This document shows positions 28,101 to 36,482 of a stretch of DNA of 41,117 nt, one piece after another. The position numbers and the translations under genes were made by a program. The stretch lies in NCBI GenBank assembly GCA_019090315.1, contig JAHRWD010000045.1, positions 1 through 41,117 of the forward strand, in the 5' to 3' direction. The notes beneath the pieces are model-generated. The model was not told where the DNA came from. It did no database searches and saw nothing but the letters and a program-made list of their open reading frames with translations. This DNA comes from Pseudomonadales bacterium. GTDB lineage: Bacteria; Pseudomonadota; Gammaproteobacteria; Pseudomonadales; JAHRWD01. The first letter of the stretch is position 1; every line of letters starts with the position of its first letter.

Positions 28101-30377
28101 GCTCTCCAGTGCGGCGACGCCAGCAAGGTAATTGAACCGGGCTTCTTCCAGTCGCTCTTCAGCAGTTGCCTGCTCAAGCCTGCCAGCCGCCATATGTTCA
28201 ACAATGGAAAACAGTGTTGCGGTGGGTATGGTTGCTTGTGATTTACCGGGGTTTATTCGTTCAATATAGCTACGAGCAATCACTCGATGGCGCTGTTTAC
28301 GTTGCTCTTCATCAAGAAAATCCGCCGCCGCAGCCTGTATCTGATCATGGACAAAATACAACCGCCCCTTATCCACGTGAAGAATACGCTGTGCAAATAC
28401 TTCGGATAATGCGGAATAGAGTTCTACTCGTGGGATTTGAGCAATATTCGCCAGATCAACTCCTTCAAACTGTGCTCCTAGCAACGCACCGGTTGCGAGC
28501 AAATCCCGAACCTTTGGCGAAAACCCCATCATTTTTTCTACGAACAGTCCGGTAATATCGCTGGGTATATCTTCCCCAGTGATGTCACTATCATCCCATT
28601 CCCATTTGCCATTCTCGGCAAGTTGCAAACGATCATTTTGGTGCAACCAGCGTAAGCTCTCACTGACGTACAGAGGATTGCCACCGGTAATCGGGTGGAT
28701 GCCGTTGGTCAACTCCTCGGTACGCGAAGGGCTGGTATTGAGTATGTGCCCCACCATTTGATTGACAGCTGCTTGTTCAAGGGGCTCAAGCTTTAACTTG
28801 AGTATCGGCTGAGAGGATTGTTCAATCATAGATTCCATCTGATGAACTGGATGATTCTCGTCCACTTCATTGCTACGATATGCACCAATGATCAACAAAT
28901 AAGGATGATTTTCAGGCTGGGAATAAATAAATTCGAGCAGATCTAAGGTTGCGTCATCGCACCATTGCATATCATCAATAAATAATACCAGTGGATGGGT
29001 TTCGGTCGCCAGACAACTCATAAACCGGCTAAAGAGATCGGTAAACCGATTACGTGCATCATTTGCTGGTAATGGCTGTACCTCTGGCTGTTTACCAATG
29101 ATGGTTTCCAGCTCAGGCACGATATCGGTTACCAGCTTTCCGTTTGCTCCCAGCACGTCCAGCATCCGCTCACGCCAATATTGAATATGTTCACTATTTG
29201 CGCTCAAAATTTGCCGGATCAATCGGCTGAAAGCGCCCAACAAAGTGCTATAGGGAAGGTGCGTTGAAAATTGGTTGAATTTGCCAAAGGTAAAATTACC
29301 ACGCTTTGCAACAATCGGTAATTCCAGTTCCTGTATTAGCCTGGTTTTACCGATACCGGATAAGCCGGACAGCATGACGATACCGAGCTTACCGGTACAA
29401 ATACGCTGATATTCATCCAGTAGTTGTTTCTGTTCGACCTCTCGTCCGACCATGATCGACGGAATGGAAATTTGGTGGCTGGATTCATGTTCTCTCAATT
29501 GAAAAGCTGGGATCACAACCTTCGACGGATCGGATGGGCTTATTTTTAGTGTTGATAAACAGGTTTGTAGATCGGCCCGTAGTCCTGTTGCACTTTGATA
29601 ACGTTTTTCCGGCTGTTTCTGTAAAAGCGTAGAAATAATATCACCCAAAATTTCCGGGCAGTTTTTATTTAGCTCAGCTACTGGACGGGGCTGTTCCGCA
29701 AGGTGCGAATGAACAATAGACAAAGGATCGTCGGATAAAAATGGCGGTGTGCCGGTAATGCATTCATACAACACTATACCTACCGAATACAGATCACTGG
29801 AATAGTCCACATGGGCACGGATACGCCCACTCATTTCCGGCGCGTTATATGGCAATGTTTCACGAAGATAATAGGGGTTATTGACGAACCCACTATATTT
29901 TGCGCGGTCGGTTATCTGCACTTCATTCATCAACTGAATTCGAATCGGACCTTGCTGAATCCGGACGTTATCGGGTTTTATGCCTTTGTGAACCAGCGCA
30001 GAACGGTGTCGCACAGCAACACCATCTAACAGTGAAATGCCAACTTCAAGGATGGTGCTGATCTCTATCTGGGTTTGTTCTGACAACCAGTTGCGTAATG
30101 TCTCCCCAGGCGGGTAAGGCTGAATCAGGTAGAGATTATTGTCATCACTAATCTGTGATTCAGGGATTAATAGATCCGCAATATCAAGTCGTTTGAGGTG
30201 CTGTATCTGTTGCTCAATATAATCTTTAATACCCTCAAATAAAAAATCAGGTTTTACTTTCCTGATTAAAAGCTGTGTTTTGGTTTGTTTATCCCGTGCG
30301 CTAAATACCTCAGAAACAAGATTTTCCCCAATTTTTTCTACATTCTCAAAATGAGAGTTTTTTATTTTTGACGGCAT
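25137..30377 (-). CDS. Giant hybrid: degenerate Ser/Thr kinase, AAA ATPase, helical repeats, GAF, histidine kinase
   Basis: This 1746-residue protein has an N-terminal protein kinase fold (about 10-280), then a P-loop ATPase (Walker A GLSGIGKT at 338-345, Walker B LVLFIDD at about 463-469), a long helical, TPR-like region (about 560-1260), a GAF domain (about 1310-1455), a coiled coil, and a histidine kinase with His1522 in GIAHELGQPL and a full ATPase (DNGIGM, GTGLGLS). The kinase loop reads HKGIKPDN (His130) in place of HRDxKxxN, and the DFG position is MNE (150-152): both catalytic aspartates are gone. The ATG at 30377 is chosen because the upstream GTG (30443) lies in a hairpin. No transmembrane helix was seen. 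Confidence 0.88.
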   Translation of the reverse strand: MPSKIKNSHFENVEKIGENLVSEVFSARDKQTKTQLLIRKVKPDFLFEGIKDYIEQQIQHLKRLDIADLLIPESQISDDNNLYLIQPYPPGETLRNWLSEQTQIEISTILEVGISLLDGVAVRHRSALVHKGIKPDNVRIQQGPIRIQLMNEVQITDRAKYSGFVNNPYYLRETLPYNAPEMSGRIRAHVDYSSDLYSVGIVLYECITGTPPFLSDDPLSIVHSHLAEQPRPVAELNKNCPEILGDIISTLLQKQPEKRYQSATGLRADLQTCLSTLKISPSDPSKVVIPAFQLREHESSHQISIPSIMVGREVEQKQLLDEYQRICTGKLGIVMLSGLSGIGKTRLIQELELPIVAKRGNFTFGKFNQFSTHLPYSTLLGAFSRLIRQILSANSEHIQYWRERMLDVLGANGKLVTDIVPELETIIGKQPEVQPLPANDARNRFTDLFSRFMSCLATETHPLVLFIDDMQWCDDATLDLLEFIYSQPENHPYLLIIGAYRSNEVDENHPVHQMESMIEQSSQPILKLKLEPLEQAAVNQMVGHILNTSPSRTEELTNGIHPITGGNPLYVSESLRWLHQNDRLQLAENGKWEWDDSDITGEDIPSDITGLFVEKMMGFSPKVRDLLATGALLGAQFEGVDLANIAQIPRVELYSALSEVFAQRILHVDKGRLYFVHDQIQAAAADFLDEEQRKQRHRVIARSYIERINPGKSQATIPTATLFSIVEHMAAGRLEQATAEERLEEARFNYLAGVAALESLAHDAGNHYLNQCAELCPQSMWDDDYPFMLALYKKLAHAALLNADQARAATVVGISMRYARTNFDKADFLYEQSVACAALGDLPQAIDIVSRALALLELPLPTHDDEIQQEIEAMEARIHDKDRDFLAEVIDSPHADSPFSVLVHKLYGELLGYFFFSGQTEMTRLTAYRAIDCSVEFGSDDFVCYALGCIAYILVGDRNYTLAYQYEAATIELIKQYPDTFGSVKAKGAILWATMHLRQPISDLRSYGGETAVEGIRCGELRYGVLSKCVEHWFGYVQGNDLPLLNNELEKMNSFSQQCNLALSLAIGEAIQLSLRPLLGEDESIQSTWDDQEVADTIQQWNDDGMMVATASYYTFSGIVCYYNHQPVEAEQFLDLAEPLLPALSTGIVEKMWYVFRHLIGLKMGFKNDQETHLDRLTEWSAEGPMLAPYMMLIEAETVVTQGDFKSTRYQYLDAIDSANQARYVLLEAFLNERLSSHLYGHNHHTAESYRNRANFLYKSCGVVNRTAKPVQSILDIPNNRSAIEPIDKTGTPRSVQDVNSDLDVRFLFDAVKSISSELDLDKLMGTILSSVMARLGAKNGYLLIAEDNLLQPVFKGIKYEEVTIISRGEDSFNTDTLSMAITNYVFNSKESVILDSAVEAGDFVTDRVVLAHHLQSVLCIPIVMQNNVLGILYFENSLIKSAFTEEQIDQADLLTSQAAIALQNSKLLHETRLAQNAIEEMNRDLEHKVEERTQELQKKQLELTHAGRLASLGELSTGIAHELGQPLQIMQVASRIIQDELESDDFDGATLIPFTRDIAEQIERATAIVSNMRSYARNDDNKDAERTDLSEPFNQCLVFFTEQFHQHQIELILEIAQNLPDVLVNPQKFQQIVVNLLSNARYAVDHAAENRVDEPDKKITARLYPSADNQFVVLEVKDNGIGMTEEVLQKCREPFYTTKQAGEGTGLGLSIVHSLVKEFGFTLEIISEANKGSLFTVTMPTHHAI

Positions 30378-30414
30378 ATATGAAGATCCACGTTCCCAGG
30401 AGGGAGATCTGAAA

Positions 30415-30443
30415 GTGCCGCTAAAAAACCTTTTTAGCGGCAC
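30415..30443. terminator. Perfect 13-bp hairpin between the alcohol dehydrogenase and the kinase operon
   Basis: GTGCCGCTAAAAA (30415-30427) is inverted at 30431-30443 with a 3-base loop (ACC). On the minus strand it follows the alcohol dehydrogenase stop by 36 bases and precedes the giant kinase ATG by about 38. The stem has an inner A/T section, and no long T-tract follows it, so it is an atypical terminator or an mRNA-stability element. It probably separates the two transcripts. Confidence 0.65.
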
Positions 30444-30479
30444 CTTGTAGAGGATAGATGCCTTTAACTATAGGCCAAA

Positions 30480-31565
30480 TTAGTGATCAAACATGATCAC
30501 CTGGCGTGCCAGTTTACCCACTTCAAGATCGTCCATTGCTTTATTCACATCTTCAAGTTTGATATGGGCTGATATCAACTGGTCAAGGTGTAGTTTTCCA
30601 GCAAGATAGAACTCAATGTACTGCGGCATATCAATCGGAAAACGGTTGGAACCCATCATAGAACCCTGCAGCCGTCGTTCGGAAAGCAGATCCGCGCCAT
30701 GAAGTTCAATATGGGTGCCCACTGGGACCATACCAATCACCGTCGCCACGCCACCGCTTCTAAGCATTCGAAAGGATTGCTCGGCAGTAACCTTCATGCC
30801 AATGGCTTCGAAGGAGTAGTGCACCCCGCCATTGGTCATATCGACAACCTGTTCAACCGGATCCCCCTCACTTGCGTTGACAACATCCGTTGCACCAAAC
30901 TGTTTGGCTAATTCAAGCTTATTGGGGTGCATATCAACGGCGATAATACGCCCTGCCCCGGCAATAGCTGCACCATTAATCGCAGACAATCCTACTCCGC
31001 CGCAGCCAATTACCGCAACGGTTGTGCCTGGCCTAACCTTAGCCGTATTAATGGCTGCACCGGCTCCGGTGGTTACACCACAACCGATCAACGCAGCCCG
31101 ATCCAATGGCATATCTTCGCGGATTTTCACCACCGCATGCTCATGTACTAGCATCTGTTCGGCAAAGGAGGAGAGATTGGCAAACTGATGAATGCGTGTG
31201 CCATTTTGCGAAAGGCGTGGTTCATCATTCTCACCCCGATCGATCTCAGGGCTTTGGCAACGGGACATGTGGCCAGTAAGGCAGTGCTCACAATGTCCAC
31301 AAAAAGCGGATAGACAGGTAATCACATGATCACCGGGTTTTAGCCCAGTCACCGCAGAACCCACCTGCTCAACAATACCTGCGGATTCATGACCCAGAAT
31401 CGTTGGCAAATCACGCGGATAGGTACCGTGTAAAATATGCAGGTCACTGTGGCAAACACCTACAGCGGAAGTACGTATTAATACCTCCCTTGCCATCGGT
31501 TTTGAAATTTGAACTTCTTCGATCTGTAGAGGGGCATTCACCTCTCGCATCACTGCAGCTTTCAT
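30480..31565 (-). CDS. Zinc-dependent alcohol dehydrogenase
   Basis: This is a 361-residue medium-chain dehydrogenase. The catalytic zinc ligands are in VGVCHSDLH and GHESAGIVE, plus Cys in the ALIGCGVTTG segment. The structural zinc site is the four-cysteine loop CGHCEHCLTGHMSRC. The NAD motif is VAVIGCGGVGLSAI, and DMHP after it suggests NAD rather than NADP. The overall type resembles class III and mycobacterial AdhB-like enzymes. The ATG at 31565, preceded by GAGGA, is preferred over the upstream GTG at 31577. The substrate is unknown. Confidence 0.9.
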   Translation of the reverse strand: MKAAVMREVNAPLQIEEVQISKPMAREVLIRTSAVGVCHSDLHILHGTYPRDLPTILGHESAGIVEQVGSAVTGLKPGDHVITCLSAFCGHCEHCLTGHMSRCQSPEIDRGENDEPRLSQNGTRIHQFANLSSFAEQMLVHEHAVVKIREDMPLDRAALIGCGVTTGAGAAINTAKVRPGTTVAVIGCGGVGLSAINGAAIAGAGRIIAVDMHPNKLELAKQFGATDVVNASEGDPVEQVVDMTNGGVHYSFEAIGMKVTAEQSFRMLRSGGVATVIGMVPVGTHIELHGADLLSERRLQGSMMGSNRFPIDMPQYIEFYLAGKLHLDQLISAHIKLEDVNKAMDDLEVGKLARQVIMFDH

Positions 31566-31847
31566 ATCAGTCCTCACTTTCTATTATTGTTATTGGATAG
31601 CGCATCTATGTTGTATCAGATTGTTGGGCAGATGAACACCCAAAAGGATTCAGCGGTAGTGAAGGCAAGCGCTCAATGAACTAATCGTATTGAATAAAAC
31701 GCGGTATAGTGCCCACCTTCCAACATGCGCTGACGAATCTGAAAATATGTCTCGCCATCGTATCAGGGCGTTGGAAAATCTCATCGAGACTACCCCGAAA
31801 AAGTAGCCACAACCGATAGATAGTTTTAAAGGTTTTATTGATAACAG

Positions 31848-32174
31848 ATGAACTATTCCAACAACAACGATCCACTGCACGGCGTCACCCTGAAAACAAT
31901 CGTCACTCGATTGCAGCAGAAATATGGTTGGCAAGGTTTAGCGGATCGAATTCGTATTAACTGCTTTAGCCACGACCCAAGTATTCAATCCAGCCTGAAG
32001 TTCCTGCGTAAAACACCCTGGGCGCGTAAAAAGGTTGAAGCGCTGTATATAAGAACGAAATGGCCCGCCGCTGACACGGCGAATTCAAAAGAATCAACAA
32101 TCACAGATGTAAAAGAAAAAACGGATCCCTGGTCTAACGCACAGTCCAAACGAGATAAAAACGACCTTTCGTGA
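31848..32174 (+). CDS. VF530-family small protein (DUF2132)
   Basis: This 108-residue protein has a conserved core, DPLHGVTLKTIVTRLQQKYG through INCFSHDPSIQSSLKFLRKT and PWARKKVEALY, the hallmark of the VF530/DUF2132 family, which is thought to bind DNA. Residues 73-108 are a charged, variable tail. It is monocistronic, with a 5-base gap to the convergent FAD enzyme gene. The roughly 280 bases upstream show no other clear gene. Confidence 0.85.
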   Translation: MNYSNNNDPLHGVTLKTIVTRLQQKYGWQGLADRIRINCFSHDPSIQSSLKFLRKTPWARKKVEALYIRTKWPAADTANSKESTITDVKEKTDPWSNAQSKRDKNDLS

Positions 32175-32179
32175 TTGCT

Positions 32180-33841
32180 TTATTCCGGCTGGGAAGATAG
32201 CAAATCCAGCGCTATCGCCTCTGCCACTTTAATTCCGTCAATAGCCGCGGATAAAATCCCCCCGGCATAACCAGCGCCCTCACCTGCGGGATATAACCCG
32301 GTTGTATTGATATTTTGAAAATCCTTGTCGCGTTTTATACAGATCGGTGATGAGGTACGGGTTTCAACGCCGGTCAAAACCGCATCGGACATTGAAAATC
32401 CTTTGATCTGTTTGTTGAACTCAGGGATCGCTTCACGGATGGCGGCAACCGCAAATTCCGGTAGTAGTTTGGAGAGATCGCCGTAGCGAACCCCGGGTTG
32501 ATAGGAGGGTTTCACACTGCGTGGGCCGGTGGAGGGTTTGTCCTTCAGAAAGTCACCTACTAGTTGCGCCGGTGCGCTGTAGTCGCCGCCGCCTAATTCA
32601 TAGGCCAGGCTTTCCAGATCCCTTTGCAGATCGATACCTGCCAGTACGTGTTCCGGATAATCCTGCTCCGGCGTAATGCCTACTACAACCGCAGCATTGG
32701 CATTTCGCTCGTTACGGGAATATTGAGACATGCCATTAGTTACAACACGTCCGGGTTCGGAGGTTGCAGCCACCACAGTTCCGCCGGGGCACATACAAAA
32801 GCTATAGACGCTACGGCCATTGTCGCAATGGTGTACCAGTTTATAGTCAGCCGCACCCAGAATAGGATTGCCTGCATTGTCACCGAAGCGTGCAGCATCA
32901 ATCACTGACTGCGGGTGTTCGATACGGAAACCGATGGAGAACGGTTTGGGTTCAATATATACACCCTGCTCCAGCAGCATTTCAAAACTATCACGGGCGC
33001 TATGGCCAATCGCCGAAATCAGATGACGGGTATGCAGGGTTTCGCCGTTGCTCAGGGTGATACCTGTGATTTGGCCAGTACGTTCAGCATCACTGTTTTC
33101 GAGGGATGGTTCCCGATGAACGGTTTCTACCTTTGCGCCGAATCGAATCTCGCCACCAAGCTCGATGATTTCCGCGCGCATACTTTCAACCATTTTGACC
33201 AGCTTGAATGTGCCAATGTGAGGTTTACTGTCGACTAATATTTCCGCCGGTGCACCGGCTTTTACAAACTCGGTCAGCACCTTTCTGCCGAGATGACGCT
33301 TATCCTTTACCTGGCTATAAAGTTTCCCATCAGAAAATGTGCCCGCCCCACCCTCGCCAAACTGAACATTAGATTCGGTATGCAGGTTACCCTTCCGCCA
33401 TAGATCCCAGGTGTCCTGAGTGCGTTGCTTCACATCCTGGCCGCGCTCCAGCACAATCGGTTTTAATCCCATCTGCGCAAGTACCAATGCCGCCAAAATA
33501 CCGCAGGGGCCAAAGCCGATAATAATGGGGCGTTGTTGATCTGCGGCGGGAAAAGTATCCGGTATATTGGTTACGAATTTATAACTTGTGTCTGGAGCGA
33601 TACGTACAGAGGATTGTTTGGCGAACCGCTCCAAAGCAGCCTCTTCATCGGCTTTCGATAACTCAACGTTGACCTGATAAATCAGTAAAACATTGGTTTT
33701 TTTGCGGGCGTCGTAGCTGCGTTTGAACACTTCGATATTCAGCAACTGCTGCTCGGATACCTGTAGTTTTTTGGCAACTGCAATCGCCAAATCGGCTTCG
33801 GCATGATCCAGCGGTAATTTTATTTCAGTGAGTCGTAACAT
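32180..33841 (-). CDS. FAD-dependent oxidoreductase of the COG2509 type
   Basis: This 553-residue protein starts with a small alpha/beta domain (about 1-95), then a dinucleotide-binding motif IIIGFGPCGILAALVLAQMG and the ERG acceptor. NVQFGEGGAGTFSDGKLYS and SFCMCPGGTVVAATSE are characteristic of this large, widely conserved family. The C-terminal YPAGEGAGYAGGILSAAIDG contacts FAD. Its reaction is not known; no signal peptide was seen. A 35-base gap separates it from the next upstream gene on the same strand. Confidence 0.85.
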   Translation of the reverse strand: MLRLTEIKLPLDHAEADLAIAVAKKLQVSEQQLLNIEVFKRSYDARKKTNVLLIYQVNVELSKADEEAALERFAKQSSVRIAPDTSYKFVTNIPDTFPAADQQRPIIIGFGPCGILAALVLAQMGLKPIVLERGQDVKQRTQDTWDLWRKGNLHTESNVQFGEGGAGTFSDGKLYSQVKDKRHLGRKVLTEFVKAGAPAEILVDSKPHIGTFKLVKMVESMRAEIIELGGEIRFGAKVETVHREPSLENSDAERTGQITGITLSNGETLHTRHLISAIGHSARDSFEMLLEQGVYIEPKPFSIGFRIEHPQSVIDAARFGDNAGNPILGAADYKLVHHCDNGRSVYSFCMCPGGTVVAATSEPGRVVTNGMSQYSRNERNANAAVVVGITPEQDYPEHVLAGIDLQRDLESLAYELGGGDYSAPAQLVGDFLKDKPSTGPRSVKPSYQPGVRYGDLSKLLPEFAVAAIREAIPEFNKQIKGFSMSDAVLTGVETRTSSPICIKRDKDFQNINTTGLYPAGEGAGYAGGILSAAIDGIKVAEAIALDLLSSQPE

Positions 33842-33876
33842 TTATAGATAGTACACGGTGAAAGGTTTAAATAAGT

Positions 33877-35103
33877 CTACACAAAGGTACCGGCGGTATA
33901 CCCCGACGACCATGCCCATTGAAAATTAAAGCCACCCAGGTGACCACTGACGTCCAGAACTTCGCCGATAAAATAGAGTCCTTTCTGGGTCTTCGCTTCC
34001 ATTGTTTTTGAGCTGATTGAATCGGTATCGATACCACCAAGTGTTACTTCTGCGGTGCGGTAACCTTCGCTGGCGGAGGGTTTTAAACACCAACTGTTTA
34101 ACTGTCCACCGATGCCAGTTAGCTGTTGATCGCTGAACTGAGCCAGTGGTTGCTCTGCCAGATTCGACCACCAAAGTCGTTCTAGCTCATTCACAAGACT
34201 CTTTGCTAACTGTTTGTTTAACAGAGTATTTAATCGGATTTTTCCCTGCTGCTGTTTCGCCTGAAGCAGCCAGTCTATCGCATCCAGATTCGGCAAAAGA
34301 TTGATCTCAATCGAATCGCCGGGATACCAATAATTGGAAATCTGCAATATAACCGGGCCGCTGAGTCCACGATGGGTAAACAGCAGGTTTTCGGTAAAGC
34401 TCTGTCCATTGCAACTTACCTCAACCTCCAGTGCCAGGCCGGATAGTCGTTCACAAATGGCTTTTGTAGATGAGGTAAACATCAGTGGTACCAGCCCTGC
34501 GTGGCGCTCAGTCAGCGGTAGATCAAACTGAGTGGCGATTTCATAACCGAAGCCACTACCACCCAACGAGGGTATCGATAAGGCTCCGGTTGCAACTACC
34601 AACGATGAACACTGAACCTCGGTTAGCCCGGCGACGTCGTCAAAGCCATCTACCGTGACTGAGTAGCGGCTGCCGTTTTTATCACTGCTTGTCAGGCCCT
34701 GTATCGCTCTGGTTTCGCAACCGCTTTGTATCTCGATACCCGCCTCCTCACACTCCGCAACCAGCATCGCCAAAATCTCTTTGGCGGAACCCACACAAAA
34801 CAGTTGTCCATGTTTACGCTCTTCTGTGTTGATTCGGTGCTTATCAACCAGCGCAATAAAATCCCACTGGCTATAGCGGTTCAGGGCCGATTTGCAAAAA
34901 TGAGGATTTGAAGAGATGTAGTTTTCTGACTCAACACTGTAATTGGTGAAGTTGCAGCGACCGCCACCGGACATCAGTATCTTCTTGCCGATTTTGTTTG
35001 CGCGCTCCAGTACGAGCACCCGCCGGCCGCGTTGCGCCGCTGTAGCAGCACACATCAAGCCGGCAGCACCGGCACCCAATATAATGACGTCATAGTGTTT
35101 CAA
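33877..35103 (-). CDS. HI0933/YhiN-family flavoprotein
   Basis: This 408-residue flavoprotein has the FAD motif VIILGAGAAGLMCAATAA and GGGRCNFTN at about residue 46, a family signature, then LVVATGALSIPSLGGSGFGY. The C-terminal GLYFIGEVLDVSGHLGGFNF and QWAWSSGYTAG are the hallmark end of the family. A related subgroup acts in bile-acid chemistry (BaiN), but the reaction here is unknown. It is probably co-transcribed with the following COG2509 enzyme. Confidence 0.9.
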   Translation of the reverse strand: MKHYDVIILGAGAAGLMCAATAAQRGRRVLVLERANKIGKKILMSGGGRCNFTNYSVESENYISSNPHFCKSALNRYSQWDFIALVDKHRINTEERKHGQLFCVGSAKEILAMLVAECEEAGIEIQSGCETRAIQGLTSSDKNGSRYSVTVDGFDDVAGLTEVQCSSLVVATGALSIPSLGGSGFGYEIATQFDLPLTERHAGLVPLMFTSSTKAICERLSGLALEVEVSCNGQSFTENLLFTHRGLSGPVILQISNYWYPGDSIEINLLPNLDAIDWLLQAKQQQGKIRLNTLLNKQLAKSLVNELERLWWSNLAEQPLAQFSDQQLTGIGGQLNSWCLKPSASEGYRTAEVTLGGIDTDSISSKTMEAKTQKGLYFIGEVLDVSGHLGGFNFQWAWSSGYTAGTFV

Positions 35104-35451
35104 TGGTGTGGAGACTGTTGTTTGGTGTAGATCAATGAGTAGCCTATCGGATAAGACAGACCAGCATAAAGGCGCATATTATCCCCCTGTTGGCGCCCTA
35201 AAGCTATTGGGTTCGGACTACAGTAGCACGCCAGTCTCCGGCCATAGCATCTTGACCGACGCAGGCGCTAGTGTTAGATTTCGTGGTCTGTTTTCAACAG
35301 AGAGCAGAATAGAAATTACAGCTCTAACAATACAAAAATAACAGTACGAGCTTTTGTCACCGCAGCCTGTATGTGCTTTGCCTACAGATGCACTGATCCG
35401 CTAGTACCGCGATTTTCTAAATCAACCAAACTTCAGGAGAATGGAAGCATT
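35104..35451. other. 348-base divergent gap with no supported gene
   Basis: The gap lies between the leftward HI0933-type gene and the rightward MaoC pair. A reading frame at 35108-35341 starts with GTG next to the other gene's start, has no ribosome binding site or family match, and is not accepted. No convincing promoter or hairpin was seen. GGAGA at 35436-35440 serves the MaoC gene. Confidence 0.5.
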
Positions 35452-35898
35452 ATGGCTGAAATTAATCCCCCAGGAATGCCTATCGAACGTGGCAAAATCC
35501 ACGAATTCGCTAACTCAATCGGATGTGATGATCCGCTTTATCATGATGCCGAAGCTGCCGCGGCGGCTGGTCTGCCCGGTGTCGTTGCACCGTTGACCTA
35601 CACCTCTGCTACCGCATTTTTCCAGCCGACTGATGCACCTAACCTGATTAAAGATCTAGGTTTGGACATGCGCTTCATTCTGCATGGTGGCCAGGAATTT
35701 TTCTACGAGCGACCTGTTTTCGCTGGTGAAATGCTGACTGCTGAGCAGGGCGAAACCATCAAAACCGTTAAAGAAGGTAAGCGTGGCGGAAGCATGCAGA
35801 TTTTTGATTCGTTCACCAACTACAAAAATCAGGATGGCGAGCTAGTGCTGCGAGTCAAAAATACATTGATCCAAACCGGCGGAGTGGTAAAAGAATGA
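35452..35898 (+). CDS. MaoC-like dehydratase, small subunit (HadA-like)
   Basis: This 148-residue hot-dog-fold protein begins MAEINPPGMPIERGKIHEFA, as in the N-terminal domain of MaoC-type dehydratases. The ATG at 35452 is chosen over a longer frame because it matches the family start and is preceded by GGAGA. The active-site helix reads IGCDDPLYHDAEAAAAAGLPG, in which the Asp/His pair is altered compared with the second gene, so it is probably the non-catalytic half of a heterodimer. The stop overlaps the next start by 4 bases. Confidence 0.85.
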   Translation: MAEINPPGMPIERGKIHEFANSIGCDDPLYHDAEAAAAAGLPGVVAPLTYTSATAFFQPTDAPNLIKDLGLDMRFILHGGQEFFYERPVFAGEMLTAEQGETIKTVKEGKRGGSMQIFDSFTNYKNQDGELVLRVKNTLIQTGGVVKE

Positions 35899-36317
35899 GC
35901 AGCGATCTTTTTGCATCCATTAAAGAGGGCGACGAGTACGCCTTCACCAAGAAAGATTTCACCCGTACCGATTTCGCGCGTTATGCGGGCGGCGGTGGTG
36001 ACTTCAACCCAATCCACCATGATCAGACTTTTGCTGAAAAAGCCGGTCTGCCTACCGTTTTCGGTATGGGTATGCTGACTGCCGGTATCCTTAGCCGTGT
36101 TCCAGCTGAGTGGTTTGGTCCTACTTCAGTAAAGAGCTTTGGAATCCGTTTCAAAACTCGACTGTGGCCTGGCGACGACGTTGAATTCAAAGGCATTGTC
36201 AAGAAAGTCTACGAAGAAGATGGCGTTACGCACGCTGACCTTGATCTGACTGCGATCACTGGCAAGGGCGAAGTGCTGATTCAAGGGTTCTCAACCGTTA
36301 GACCCTGGTCTGCGTAA
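35895..36317 (+). CDS. MaoC-like dehydratase, catalytic subunit (HadB-like)
   Basis: This 140-residue hot-dog-fold protein contains GDFNPIHHDQTFAEKAGLP, the hydratase-2 motif with the catalytic Asp and His. VFGMGMLTAG and GIRFKTRLWPGDDVEFKG follow, typical of the family. With the preceding gene it likely forms a heterodimer that hydrates or dehydrates (3R)-hydroxyacyl thioesters, like HadAB of mycobacteria. The start overlaps the upstream stop (ATGA), so they are translationally coupled. An intrinsic terminator follows. Confidence 0.88.
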   Translation: MSSDLFASIKEGDEYAFTKKDFTRTDFARYAGGGGDFNPIHHDQTFAEKAGLPTVFGMGMLTAGILSRVPAEWFGPTSVKSFGIRFKTRLWPGDDVEFKGIVKKVYEEDGVTHADLDLTAITGKGEVLIQGFSTVRPWSA

Positions 36318-36333
36318 CCTGAGCCTTTAACTG

Positions 36334-36365
36334 TTGCCGCAGACCTGTTCTGCGGCAATGGTTTT
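36334..36365 (+). terminator. Terminator after the MaoC pair
   Basis: TTGCCGCAGA (36334-36343) is perfectly inverted at 36349-36358 with a 5-base loop and followed by TGGTTTT. It lies 17 bases after the dehydratase stop and closes the two-gene operon. Confidence 0.85.
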
Positions 36366-36482
36366 CCCTTATAATTCCTCCTTTTTGAATTCACCAGTTA
36401 AACCGACATTCGTTCTAGTTGTTATCCTCCGGTTTAATTCCCGTTCGACCTGAACTCGCCCCAACCTTGATGACAACTTGCC

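Noticed and set aside
30378..30443. N-terminal extension of the giant kinase from the GTG at 30443
   Set aside because: The extension is encoded by a perfect hairpin and spacer and shows no kinase homology; the ATG at 30377 fits the domain start.
31747..31806. 19-codon frame MSRHRIRALENLIETTPKK before the VF530 gene
   Set aside because: No ribosome binding site and no known match; could be real but cannot be supported.
35108..35341. A 77-residue reading frame in the gap before the MaoC pair
   Set aside because: GTG start against the divergent gene, no ribosome binding site, no family resemblance; likely chance.
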